A stretch of DNA of 64,000 bases from VRUE01 sp963702575 (GTDB taxonomy: Bacteria > Actinomycetota > Thermoleophilia > Solirubrobacterales > 70-9): contig CAVPCU010000001.1 in the NCBI GenBank assembly GCA_963702575.1, positions 124,001 to 188,000 on the forward strand, read 5' to 3'. Below, piece after piece: positions 30,708-39,137 of this stretch. The notes beneath the pieces were generated by a model. It was not told where the DNA came from. It made no database searches and was given only the letters and a program-made list of their open reading frames with translations. A program made the translations under genes and the position numbers. The first letter of the stretch is position 1. Every line of letters starts with the position of its first letter.

Positions 30708-31700
30708 ATGAGTCGTCACCTCGTCCTCACGCTCGCCGTCCTCGCCCTGCTGGCCCTCCCGGCGGCCGCTTCGGCGGCGGCTCTGCCGCAGGCCGGCGGG
30801 GGGAGCAAGGAAGGCGGCAACGCCCCGAAGGGGCCCGAACAGGCGACGGTGACGATTCGGGTCGGCCACCTCCAGGGCGGCCGGGCCGAGGTCTACAGCA
30901 CCGTGCCGGTGACCGGCACGGTCGAGCCCTTTGCCCCCGGCCAGCGAGTCGAAGTCGTCTTCTACCTCGACGGACACAGGCTGCTCGGCCGCAAGGTCGC
31001 GGTGAGCCAGGGGCCCGGCGGGGCGGGTGTCTTCGAAGCCTCGATCGTCGTTCGCAAGGACGGCCGCTACGCCGCCGCCGCCCGCCTCCCCGCGAGCGCC
31101 GGCCTGCGCGGCGACACGACCGTGCGCAAGAGCTGGCGGGTCAGCTTCCCCTCGCTGCACCAGGGCCAGTGCGGCCGCGTCGTCAAGGGCTTCAAAGAGG
31201 CGATGGCGAAGCTGGGCTACGTCTCCGGCGGCGGCTCCTGCTTCAACGCCCGCACCGCCCGCGAGGTGCTCGCCTACCGCAAGGTCAACGGCATGGCGCG
31301 CACCGAGCACGCCGGCGCCGGCGTGGTCAAGAACGCCTTCGGCGGCCGCGGCGGCTACCACGTCCGCCATCCCGAGGCCGGCGAGCACGCCGAGGTGCCG
31401 CTCGCCAAGCAGGTCCTCGTGCTCAGCAAAGGGGACAAGCCCTTCGCCATCTACCCGGTCTCCACCGGCAAGCCCTCGACCCCGACGGTCACCGGCGAGT
31501 ACAGCTTCTACCGGCGCGAACCGGGCTACAACTCGGAGGGCATGTACTACTCCTTCTACTGGCACAACGGCTACGCCGTCCACGGCTACGCCGAAGTGCC
31601 GACCTACGCCGCCAGCCACGGCTGCGTCCGCACCTACATCGCCGACCAGCCCCGCATCTACGACCAGCTCCACTACGGCGAGCCGATCTTCGTCTTCTGA
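30708..31700 (+). CDS. Secreted L,D-transpeptidase (YkuD) with peptidoglycan-binding region
   Basis: The protein is 330 residues. The signal peptide (MSRHLVLTLAVLALLALPAAASA) is followed by a Gly/Lys linker and a beta-rich region (about 45-145). A peptidoglycan-binding-like segment comes next (KGFKEAMAKLGY...TAREVLAYRKVNGM). The YkuD domain has the catalytic motif from His292 (HGYAEVP) to Cys306 in SHGCVR. Such enzymes make 3-3 crosslinks between stem peptides. Start ATG 30708; the gene ends in GEPIFVF at the edge of the domain. Together with the PBP at 27227 it points to wall crosslinking by two routes. Confidence 0.9.
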   Translation: MSRHLVLTLAVLALLALPAAASAAALPQAGGGSKEGGNAPKGPEQATVTIRVGHLQGGRAEVYSTVPVTGTVEPFAPGQRVEVVFYLDGHRLLGRKVAVSQGPGGAGVFEASIVVRKDGRYAAAARLPASAGLRGDTTVRKSWRVSFPSLHQGQCGRVVKGFKEAMAKLGYVSGGGSCFNARTAREVLAYRKVNGMARTEHAGAGVVKNAFGGRGGYHVRHPEAGEHAEVPLAKQVLVLSKGDKPFAIYPVSTGKPSTPTVTGEYSFYRREPGYNSEGMYYSFYWHNGYAVHGYAEVPTYAASHGCVRTYIADQPRIYDQLHYGEPIFVF

Positions 31701-31939
31701 GTCAGGCGCGCCGGGCTGCGCCGCAGATGCGGGCGCGGCGGGTGCGAGAGGAAATCTTCGCGGACGGCCATGGTGCAGGAGATCGTCCCAGCCAAGATCC
31801 CCACGGCGAAGGTGAGGCCGTTGCTCAGACCCAGGAGGCCTTTTGCGGAACCGATGATCGCGCCAAGCAAGGCCGCCACGCCCAGGTAGAAGAAGAAGTG
31901 GCGCAGCGTGTACATCTTCCTGTCCGTTTGTCTCGACAT
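31673..31939 (-). CDS. Small two-helix membrane protein
   Basis: The protein is 88 residues. A polar N-terminus (MSRQTDRKMYTLRHFF) is followed by two hydrophobic segments (FYLGVAALLGAIIGSAKGLLGL and LTFAVGILAGTISCTMAV), then a basic tail. The last nine codons overlap the end of the convergent L,D-transpeptidase, which is somewhat unusual, so the C-terminus may be mis-set. Base composition is lower in GC than the flanks, as in the rest of 31.7-32.9 kb. I do not recognise a family. Confidence 0.5.
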   Translation of the reverse strand: MSRQTDRKMYTLRHFFFYLGVAALLGAIIGSAKGLLGLSNGLTFAVGILAGTISCTMAVREDFLSHPPRPHLRRSPARLTQKTKIGSP

Positions 31940-31948
31940 TTATTGTCT

Positions 31949-32152
31949 TCAGAATAGCGTGCTCGCCAAAGAAATCAAAAGCCCGAGTCCGAAGAGCCCG
32001 AGGGCATAGCTTGCGACGTGAACCGGCCAATGATCGATCTCCCCGGTTTGTCGGTGCCGCAGTAGCGCAGAGAGCATTCCCAGCGCCGTCCCAATCGCAA
32101 GAATTGGATCGGGAGATCCAGGGCTTCGATCGATGTGGCCACGGGCCTTCAA
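31949..32152 (-). CDS. Putative small membrane protein
   Basis: From a TTG at 32152 the frame encodes 67 residues with two hydrophobic helices (ILAIGTALGMLSALL and VASYALGLFGLGLLISLASTLF) and a polar loop containing RHRQTGEIDHWPVH. The longer upstream open frame (to 32305) is Arg-rich and overlaps vapC's end, so I reject it. It lies 9 bp before the previous small membrane gene, so the two may be cotranscribed. Unknown function; the start is uncertain. Confidence 0.4.
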   Translation of the reverse strand: MKARGHIDRSPGSPDPILAIGTALGMLSALLRHRQTGEIDHWPVHVASYALGLFGLGLLISLASTLF

Positions 32153-32217
32153 GGGCTGGGAACGAGAAACTCTCCCCCCATGGGTCCGAACGACCCTGTC
32201 TTCGATAGCGCTGGCCG

Positions 32218-32625
32218 CTACTCGGGCAGGCGCACGCTCTCGAACTCGAGCACCTCGGCCAGGAGGTCGAAGTGCTCGTCGGCGTGGAGGACGCCGAAGC
32301 CGCACTCGGCCGCCGCCGCCGCGATCAGGTAGTCGGGCGCCGGGATGCGACGACGGGCGCCGAGTTCGCGGGCCGCGGTCAGCGCCGCCCCGCAGACCGA
32401 CGCGGTCACGGGTGCCTGCGGCAGCGCCGCGAAGTGCCGATCCAGTTCCTTGAACTCACCCTCGTTTCTTGCCGTGCGGAAGATCTCCAACGCGGCTACC
32501 GGACAGGAGACGAGAAGATCGTGCTCGTTTGCGGCATCCCATTGGGCGGCAGCGGAAGGCCGACCTTGACGCATCCACGCGGAGGTGTCGATCACCAGCG
32601 GGAGACCCGATCCTGGCGGCTTCAT
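32218..32625 (-). CDS. vapC: PIN-domain toxin (VapC family)
   Basis: The protein is 135 residues. The acidic PIN residues are Asp13 (VIDTSAW), Glu in ALEIFRTAR, Asp in PAPDYLIAAAA and Asp in HADEHFDLL. VapC toxins are Mg-dependent ribonucleases that cut tRNA or rRNA when the antitoxin is lost. The start ATG overlaps the antitoxin stop (ATGA), the usual arrangement. The frame is intact with all four catalytic positions. A C-rich motif shared with three other intergenic sites lies 39 bp downstream. Confidence 0.85.
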   Translation of the reverse strand: MKPPGSGLPLVIDTSAWMRQGRPSAAAQWDAANEHDLLVSCPVAALEIFRTARNEGEFKELDRHFAALPQAPVTASVCGAALTAARELGARRRIPAPDYLIAAAAAECGFGVLHADEHFDLLAEVLEFESVRLPE

Positions 32626-32882
32626 TCGACTTCGGCCTCGCGTTCTTCCCACGCTTCTTGGGCACCGGTGAAATCGAGCTCGATCTCACCGCGCACGACC
32701 TTGCGAAAGAACTCCTTGGCCTCCGCGCGACGCCTGCGATCATCTTCGGCGACTTCCGCGCCGCGCAGCGCCAGGTCGCGGATCAGCCGCGACTTGCTCT
32801 TCGGATGCGGGTCGACCGCCGCCATCGCCTCTTCCAGGGTCGGATCGACCGTGACCTGCACGCGTGGGTATTTTGACGCCAT
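32622..32882 (-). CDS. vapB: Antitoxin of the VapBC-type pair
   Basis: The protein is 86 residues from the ATG at 32882. The N-terminal RVQVTVDPTLEEAMAAVDP looks like a ribbon-helix-helix DNA-binding segment, followed by SKSRLIRDLALRGAEVAED. The acidic C-terminal part (FFRKVVRGEIELDFTGAQEAWEEREAEVE, in two stretches) is the likely toxin-neutralising tail. It sits just upstream of vapC with a 4-base overlap. A GTGTACC/GGTACAC inverted repeat directly upstream would be its own operator. Confidence 0.75.
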   Translation of the reverse strand: MASKYPRVQVTVDPTLEEAMAAVDPHPKSKSRLIRDLALRGAEVAEDDRRRRAEAKEFFRKVVRGEIELDFTGAQEAWEEREAEVE

Positions 32883-32889
32883 TGGCCGA

Positions 32890-32911
32890 GTGTACCTCTT
32901 CCGGGGTACAC
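32890..32911. promoter_or_regulatory. Inverted-repeat operator upstream of vapBC
   Basis: GTGTACC (32890-32896) and GGTACAC (32905-32911) form a perfect 7-bp inverted repeat with an 8-bp spacer, 8 bp before the vapB start. Toxin-antitoxin complexes typically bind such a site to repress their own operon. Confidence 0.7.
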
Positions 32912-32992
32912 CAATTGCAATCGAGGAGCTCACACCCGTATAAGCCTCCAGCCCCGAGAACTCTCCCCCCTCACGCATGGGATGATCGGCCG

Positions 32993-33559
32993 ATGGCCGA
33001 CCTCGACGCCGCCAAGCGGACGCTGCTCGCCGAGCTGCGCGAGCACTCGCTGGTGATCGGCGAGGTGACGCTGGCGAGCGGGGCGACGGCGCAGTACTAC
33101 GTCGACGCGCGGCGGGCGCTGCTGCGGCCTGCCGGCTTCCTCGCTGCCGGCGAGCTGATCGCCGCGGCGGCGCTCGATGCCGGCGCGAGCGCGGTCGGCG
33201 GCCCGGCGACGGCGGCGATCCCGCCCGCCTGCGCCGCCCTCGCCGTCCAGGCCGGCGCCGGCCTGGTCGGCTTCTTCGTCCGCGGCGAGCGCAAGGCCCA
33301 CGGCCTGCAGCGCTGGGTCGAGGGCCCGGTCGCCGAGGGCGCCCGCTGCCTCGTCATCGAGGACACCGTGACCACCGGCGGCTCGACCGCGAAGGCGATC
33401 GAGCGGGTCCGCGAACAGGGCCTCGAGGTCGCCGCCGTCCTCGCCGTCGTCGACCGCCTCGCCGGCGGCGGCGAGCGGATCGAAGCCGCGGCCGAGGCGC
33501 CCTACAGGGCTTTGGTCACGATCGACGAGCTGTACCCCGAGCGGCCCGACCGCGGCTGA
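32993..33559 (+). CDS. pyrE: Orotate phosphoribosyltransferase
   Basis: The protein is 188 residues. PyrE joins orotate with PRPP in pyrimidine synthesis. The PRPP-binding loop is at residues 120-132 (LVIEDTVTTGGST), with upstream GPATAAIPPACA and the flexible-loop Arg/Lys (FFVRGERKAHG). Start at ATG 32993; a longer frame enters from upstream but crosses the vapB operator, so it is unlikely. No ribosome-binding site is visible; GATGAT just upstream might be a -10 for a leaderless mRNA. An AACTCTCCCCCC motif lies 22 bp before the start. Confidence 0.9.
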   Translation: MADLDAAKRTLLAELREHSLVIGEVTLASGATAQYYVDARRALLRPAGFLAAGELIAAAALDAGASAVGGPATAAIPPACAALAVQAGAGLVGFFVRGERKAHGLQRWVEGPVAEGARCLVIEDTVTTGGSTAKAIERVREQGLEVAAVLAVVDRLAGGGERIEAAAEAPYRALVTIDELYPERPDRG

Positions 33560-33672
33560 GCGACCTCCGCCGAGACTCCATAGTCGTTCACGGGAGCGAC
33601 TCTCGACGTACCGCTATTTGCAGGGCTTTTGCACGCCCATGCTGCCCCTTGCAACTCTCCACAAACGACCAT

Positions 33673-33711
33673 TTGACATTAAGAAATTCACCACCTATGG
33701 TCTAAAAGACC
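33673..33711 (+). promoter_or_regulatory. Strong housekeeping-type promoter with overlapping inverted repeat
   Basis: TTGACA (33673-33678), a 17-bp spacer and TATGGT (33696-33701) form the best -35/-10 pair in the window. GGTCT-AAA-AGACC (33699-33711) overlaps the -10 and start region and may bind a repressor. The promoter drives the secreted-protein gene at 33813 through a ~100-base leader. Confidence 0.7.
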
Positions 33712-33798
33712 GCGTTTCTGAAAAGTAGGATCGCGGCTACAGGGAAAACGGAGTCACCGAGGGCCGCCGGGAAGCGGCCCGGCAGGGGCTTCACGCAC
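33712..33798 (+). promoter_or_regulatory. Structured 5' leader of unknown class
   Basis: The leader contains a perfect hairpin, GGGCCGC (33761-33767) with GCGGCCC (33774-33780) and loop CGGGAA, preceded by GGCTACAGGGAAAACGGAG. The layout is riboswitch-like, but I cannot match it to a known class; it is not a convincing c-di-GMP, cobalamin or TPP element. Confidence 0.35.
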
Positions 33799-33812
33799 AA
33801 GGAGAGATCTAA

Positions 33813-35096
33813 GTGAGACGCAAACCAAGCGACCTCGGGCGCAGTTCGTCCTCGGGCCGGCTCCGCCTAACCATCCTGCTCGCCACCGTCGCGGCCTTCC
33901 TGCTGGTCCCGGCCGCGCAGGCCTTCGCCGAAGGCACCTTGACGGTCCAGATCGAAGGCGCCGGCAGCGGCGAAGTCACCAGCACCGGGGGCTTTAACGG
34001 CACCGGTATCGGCGAAGGCACGCCGCCGATCGAATGCAGCTACGCCTCCCCCGGCCCCGCCACCGGAACCTGCGAAGACGAACTCGAATTCGCCGAAGCA
34101 TTCGGCTTGGAAGCCGTCGCCCTTCACGAGACGCCGGCCGCCGGCTCCCTGTTCAAGGAATGGCGGATCGAAGAAGGTCTGCAGATAGCTTTTTGCGGAC
34201 CTGGTAGCAGCTCCGGGGCCGAATCCGAAAACTGCCTTGTGGGCGAAGTCGAAGGCGGTCCCGCCAAAGTCACCGCCGTCTTCCAAGAAGCCGGCCCCAA
34301 ACTGACCCTCAACATCGAAGAAGGTGAAGGCACGGTCGTCTCCAACCCGGCGGGCCTGGAATGCAGCGGCATCTCCCCGCATTCCTGCTCGACCGAATCG
34401 ATCGCCGAAAACACCGAAGTCGTGCTCACCGCCTCACCGGCCTCCGGCTACCTGTTCAAGAGCTGGAAAGGCTGCGATGCGGGCAAAGTCAACGGTCGCC
34501 AGTGCACGGTCAAACTGAGCGCCGCCAAAACGGTCGGGGTGAAGTTCGTCAAAGCCCCCAGCCTGAGCCTCGCAAAGACGACGGGCTCGGGACCGGGCAT
34601 CGTCAGCACCTCCCCCGGCGGGGTCAACTGCGGCTACACCTGCCTCTCGGGCACCGCCCAGTACAAAGAAGGCTCGCTGACGATCAAGGCCAAGCCGGCC
34701 AAGCACTTCCACCTGGTCGAATTCAAGGAAGGCAGCGGCCCGGCCGAATCCTGTAACGGGGTCAGCACCGAAACCTGCACGATCGCCTCCTTCACGTCCA
34801 ACGGCGGCCTCAAGGCCCAGTTCGCAGAAGACGCCAAGCACACGCTCTCCTACGCCGCAGAAGGCGGCGGGCAGGGCTCGCTGAAGACCAAGGCGACCGG
34901 CATCCTCTGCGGCTACACCTGCAGCGCCGGTGCGGCCGAATACTTCGCCACCGAAACGGTCGAAGTCTCGGTCACCCTGAACAAAGGCACCAGCCAGCTC
35001 ACCTGGACCACGAGCGCGGGCACCTGCACCGCCCACGCGCTCACCTGCACGGTTCCGATGAGCGAAGACCACTCGCTGGTGGCGAAGTTCGAATAG
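33813..35096 (+). CDS. Secreted InlB-type repeat protein
   Basis: The protein is 427 residues from GTG 33813, with AAGGAGA seven bases upstream. The signal peptide (LTILLATVAAFLLVPAAQAFA) is followed by about five ~75-residue beta repeats of the divergent InlB B-repeat kind. Each has a G-x-G-x-V stretch, a Cys pair around CGYTC or CSGISPHSC, and a [FW]-x-x-W or equivalent segment (FKSWKGCDAG). The paired cysteines suggest disulfides. It opens a ~13-kb run of secreted proteins, and the same repeat type ends the protein at 42000-46936. The likely role is at the cell surface, for adhesion or as a surface coat. Confidence 0.8.
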   Translation: MRRKPSDLGRSSSSGRLRLTILLATVAAFLLVPAAQAFAEGTLTVQIEGAGSGEVTSTGGFNGTGIGEGTPPIECSYASPGPATGTCEDELEFAEAFGLEAVALHETPAAGSLFKEWRIEEGLQIAFCGPGSSSGAESENCLVGEVEGGPAKVTAVFQEAGPKLTLNIEEGEGTVVSNPAGLECSGISPHSCSTESIAENTEVVLTASPASGYLFKSWKGCDAGKVNGRQCTVKLSAAKTVGVKFVKAPSLSLAKTTGSGPGIVSTSPGGVNCGYTCLSGTAQYKEGSLTIKAKPAKHFHLVEFKEGSGPAESCNGVSTETCTIASFTSNGGLKAQFAEDAKHTLSYAAEGGGQGSLKTKATGILCGYTCSAGAAEYFATETVEVSVTLNKGTSQLTWTTSAGTCTAHALTCTVPMSEDHSLVAKFE

Positions 35097-35135
35097 GAGA
35101 AAGAAGCACGAAGTAAGGAGAAGCAAAGGCCAAGG

Positions 35136-35164
35136 GCCGCGGGGCAAAGAAAGCCCCGCGGCCA
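35136..35164. terminator. Terminator hairpin after the InlB-repeat gene
   Basis: GGCCGCGGGGC (35136-35146) pairs perfectly with GCCCCGCGGCC (35154-35164) around AAAGAAA. It lies 40 bases after the stop and 60 before the next start. Confidence 0.8.
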
Positions 35165-35223
35165 GAGGCCTCAGATGAAACGCAGCAATGGGACAGGCGG
35201 GGACAAAAGAGAGGGGGCAGTCA

Positions 35224-38200
35224 ATGGCGGCACCGGAACAGAGCAAGAGCAATCGAGGATCCGCGCTTCCCAGGCTTTGCCTTGCCGCACTCGCTGCGAT
35301 CCTCCTCCTCCCGTCTCCGGCATCCGCCGCCACCGGCATCTCCGACGCCGAAGAACTGACCCGCTTCGGCAGCGAAGGCTCCGCCGCCGGCCAGCTGGGG
35401 GTGCCCGGAGGCATCGCCACCGATCCCGTCACCGGCCACGTCTACGTCCTGAACGCAGGCAACCACCGGATCGAGGAGTTCACCCCCTGGGGCCGCTTCG
35501 TCAAGGCCTTCGGCTGGGACGTCGCCCCCGGTGCGGTCAACGAGGCCCAGGAAGTCAGGGTGAGGGCATCGTCGGGCACCTTCAAGCTCAGCTTCGGCGC
35601 CGGCGGCCCCGGCGTCTCGGAAACCGCCAGCCTCCCCTTCGACGCCACCGCGGCCGAAGTCCAGACGGCCCTCAACTCTCTCGCCAATGTCTCGACCGGC
35701 GGCGGCTCGGTCGGCGTCGAAGCGGTCCCCGGCAAGTCCAGCGGCACCACCCCCTACGTCTACGTGGTCACCTTCAAGGGCTCCCTCGGCGCCAAAGACG
35801 TCGCCCAGCTCGTCGCCACGAACGGCGCCGAACCGCTCGCCGGCGGCAGCCCCGCCACCGAACTCGAAGCCCGCACCCGCGCCGACGGCCATGCCGCCAC
35901 CGCCGGCCTCGAGTCCTGCACCGAAGAATCGGGCTGCCAACAGGGGCTCGCAGGCGCTGGGCGGGCCAGCTCGGCCTTCAGAGCGGCGGCATCGCCGTCG
36001 ACGCCGCCGGCAACGTCTACGTCAGGGAAGTCACGAACCTCCGCGTGCAGAAGTTCGACTCCGCGGGCCGCTTCCTGCTCGCCTTCGGCAGCGCAGGAAC
36101 CGGCCCCGGTCAGTTCAGCGCCGGCCAAGGTCTCGCCCTCGGCCCCGCAGGCAAGCTCTACGCCGGCGACAACGAACGCATCGAGCGCTTCAACCTCGAA
36201 GGCGAATACCAGGCCTCGCTCCCCCTTCCCGGCGAGACCGTCCAGACCCTCGCCGTCGACCCCGTGAGCGGCGACCTCTACGCCAGCAGCGGCAAAGAAA
36301 AGCTCTTCAGGCTCAACTCGACCACCGGCGCCGAAATCGGCCAGCTCGAAGGCGAGGGAGCGCTCGCCACCAACGCCGCCGGCGACCTCTTCGCGGTACG
36401 TCCCTCCGCCACCGAACAGCTGGTCCTGGAGTACGACTCAAGCGGCAAACCGCTCTCCCCGGCGAGCTGTTGCGAGTCGCCGGAAGAAGTCCCGGGAGTC
36501 GAAGGAACCGATTTCCTGATAGCCGGCCTCGCCACCAACACCGCCGACGACCTCTACGTCGCCTACTTCTTCAATGGCAGCGGTAGCTTCATCCGCTCCT
36601 TCGGCCCCGGTCCGGTCGGCTTCGAACTGCAGCCACCCGTCCCGCCCCAGATCACCGCCCAGTTCGCCACCTCGGTGCAAAAGGACGGCGCCACCGTGGC
36701 GGCCGAGATCAACCCCCACTTCTGGCCCGACACCCGCTACTACGTCCAGTACGGGACCGGCAAATGCTCAGAAGGCGGCTGCGTCCACGAAGCGCCCCTG
36801 CCGCCCGGCACCCTGCTCACCTCCAAACAGGTCGGCCTGCCCCAGCGCGCCACGGTCCCCCTCGAAAGCCTCAATCCCGGCACCGTCTACCACTACCGCT
36901 TCGTCGCCAAGAGCTCCGGCGGCGGCCCGGTCTTCGGAGTGGGCGGCGGCACCCCCGAAGGCTCCGGCTTCAAGGAAGTGGGCGAAGAATCGAGCTTCAC
37001 CACCTTCGAACCGCTCTCCTCGCCGCCCTGCTCCAACGACGGCTTTCGCACCGGGGCGGGCGCCCACCTGCCCGACTGCCGGGCCTACGAGATGGTCAGC
37101 CCGGTGGACAAAAACAATGGCGACGTCGAGGCGCTGATCGACCCCACCGGCTATTCCACCGCCCTCGACCAGAGCTCCGCCGCAGGCGAAAAGCTCACCT
37201 ACTCCTCCTACCGCAGCTTCGGAGTGCCCAAAGGCGCCCCGTATACCAACCAGTACATTGCCTCCCGCGATTCCGGCAGCGGCTGGTCGAGCGAAGCGAT
37301 CGACGTGGGCCAGAGCTCGCTCGGCTCCGTCGCCGCCAACCTCGAGAACCCCTACAAGGCCTTCTCGGAAGACCTCTGCCAGAGCTGGCTCGTCGTCTCG
37401 GCCGAACCGCTCTTGGCGCCCGGGGCGACGGACGGCTACCACGACCTCTACCGGCGGGACGGTTGTGGCGGCGAAGCGGGCTACGAAGCGCTGATCGGGG
37501 TCCCGCCGAGCGTCGAACCAGAACACTTCAACCCCGAGCTCCAGGGAACCTCGGCCGACGGAAAGCAGGCGATCCTGCGGGTCGAAGACAAGCTTACCCC
37601 CGAAGCGACGAGCGGCATCTTTCAGACCTACTACGCGAGCGAAGGGGGGCTGCACCTCGTCTGCATCCTGCCGAACGGGTTGCCGAGCGGAGGCAACTGC
37701 TCGGGGGGGACGGGTGGGAAGAACGCCAATTTCAACTCCCTGTACCACCTGGCCAGCGTCAGCCACGCGATCTCCAATGACGGGAGCAAGGTTTATTGGA
37801 CCGACTCGGGGCCAACCGCCCAAACCGGCAACTCGGGCCCAGGCAGGATCTTCCTGCGCGAGAACCCAGGACAGCCCGAAAGCGCCGGAAAAGACGGCAA
37901 AGGCAACTGCGTCCCCGAAGCCGAAAGGGCCTGCACGCTCCCGGTCTCGGAAACCAAAACGAAACTGCGGTCCTATTTTCTAGGAGCCAGCGCAGACGGA
38001 TCCAAGGCGCTGTTCAGGGTTACCGAAGGAGGGGTGCTGGAAGGCAACCTCTACGAGTTCACCGTGGGCTCCCCGACGGTCAAGATCGCCGGTGAGACCC
38101 TCGGCGTGGCAGCGGCGAGTGAAGACCTCTCCCACCTCTACTTCGTCTCCAAAGAAGTCCTTGCCGGCACGACCGGAGCCACCGAAGGAAAGCCGAACCT

Positions 38201-39137
38201 CTACCTCGACCAGAACGGCAGCGAGACCTTCGTCGCAACGCTCTCACGAGCCGACGTCGTGGCAAACGGGCCCTCCGACACCGCTGCCGAACCGGTCTAC
38301 CACGCCGCCAGGGCCACGGCCGACGGCAGTGTGCTGGTCTTCATCTCGACCGAACCGCTGGGCGGTTATGACAACGCCGACGTCACCCGCGAAGGGGAAG
38401 CGGACTCGGAGGTCTACCGCTATGAAGCCGGGGCCTCGGCACCGGCTTGCATCTCGTGCAACCCGGGCGGGGCGCGCCCACAGGGGCGGGTGGTGCGAGG
38501 CGCTGGGAACAGCACCGCGCTCCAGGCGACGGCAGCTGCCATCCCACTGGCCACGGCCGACCTTTACGCCCCCCGCGCCCTTTCAGCGAACGGGAAGCGC
38601 CTCTTCTTCGACAGCTTCGACGCGCTCCTGCCACGCGACACCAATGGCAAGGAGGATGTCTATGAGTGGGAGGCGGCGGGCTCGCGGGAGGAATGCGAGG
38701 AAAAGGGCGCCGAGGCCTACGTCGAAAGCGCGGGCGGCTGCCTCAGCCTGATCTCCTCTGGCGAAAGCCCCCAGGACTCCGAATTCGTGGATGCAGGCTT
38801 CGACGGGCGCGACGCCTTCTTCGCCACCAGCGCCAGCCTCCTGCCCCAGGACCCGGGCCTGGTCGACATCTACGACGCGCGGGTCGAAGGCGGCTTCCCC
38901 CAGCCGACCGCGGTCGCGGCCTGCGAAGGCGAAGCCTGTCAGAGCCCTCCCGAAGCGCCCCGGGACCCGACCCCGGCCTCGGCGAGCTTCCAGGGCTCCG
39001 GCAATGTGGTCGAAGAAGCGCCGACGGGGCGGGCGCGCTGCGCCAAGGGCAAGGTGCGCCGCAAGGGCAGGTGCACGAGCAAGCCGCGCAAGAAGTCAGG
39101 TGTGCGAGCCAAGCACAAGCGGAGGGCGGGGCGATGA
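35224..39137 (+). CDS. Large secreted beta-propeller protein A (one frameshift)
   Basis: About 1,300 residues. A signal peptide (LCLAALAAILLLPSPASA) starts from ATG 35224. NHL-type propeller blades follow (about 45-400; for example GVPGGIATDPVTGHVYVLNAGNHRIEEF and GGIAVDAAGNVYVREVTNLRVQKF, each within one blade). An FN3-like segment (TRYYVQYGTG...VYHYRFVAKS) comes next, then a second TolB/PD40-like propeller (about 600-1200; SADGKQAILRV, DGSKVYWTDSG, SEDLSHLYFVS, ANGKRLFFDSFDALLPRD). The C-terminus is a Cys/Lys/Arg-rich tail (CAKGKVRRKGRC). A one-base deletion near 35959 breaks the frame; the paralogous copy at 42725 has the extra G. The stop overlaps the next gene (ATGA). Confidence 0.78.
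35327..37111 (+). repeat. 1.78-kb direct repeat, copy 1
   Basis: This segment is nearly identical base for base to 42097-43880, in the same orientation and 6,769-6,770 bp away. Both signal peptides and everything after the conserved PVDK codons are different. It encodes the NHL propeller and FN3-like parts. The visible differences cluster around 36486-36600 (against 43256-43370), plus single bases, which suggests gene conversion or a recent duplication. Confidence 0.9.

Noticed and set aside
32983..32993. A ribosome-binding site for pyrE.
   Set aside because: No purine-rich SD-like sequence is present; the upstream AACTCTCCCCCC motif is C-rich and cannot pair with 16S rRNA in that role.
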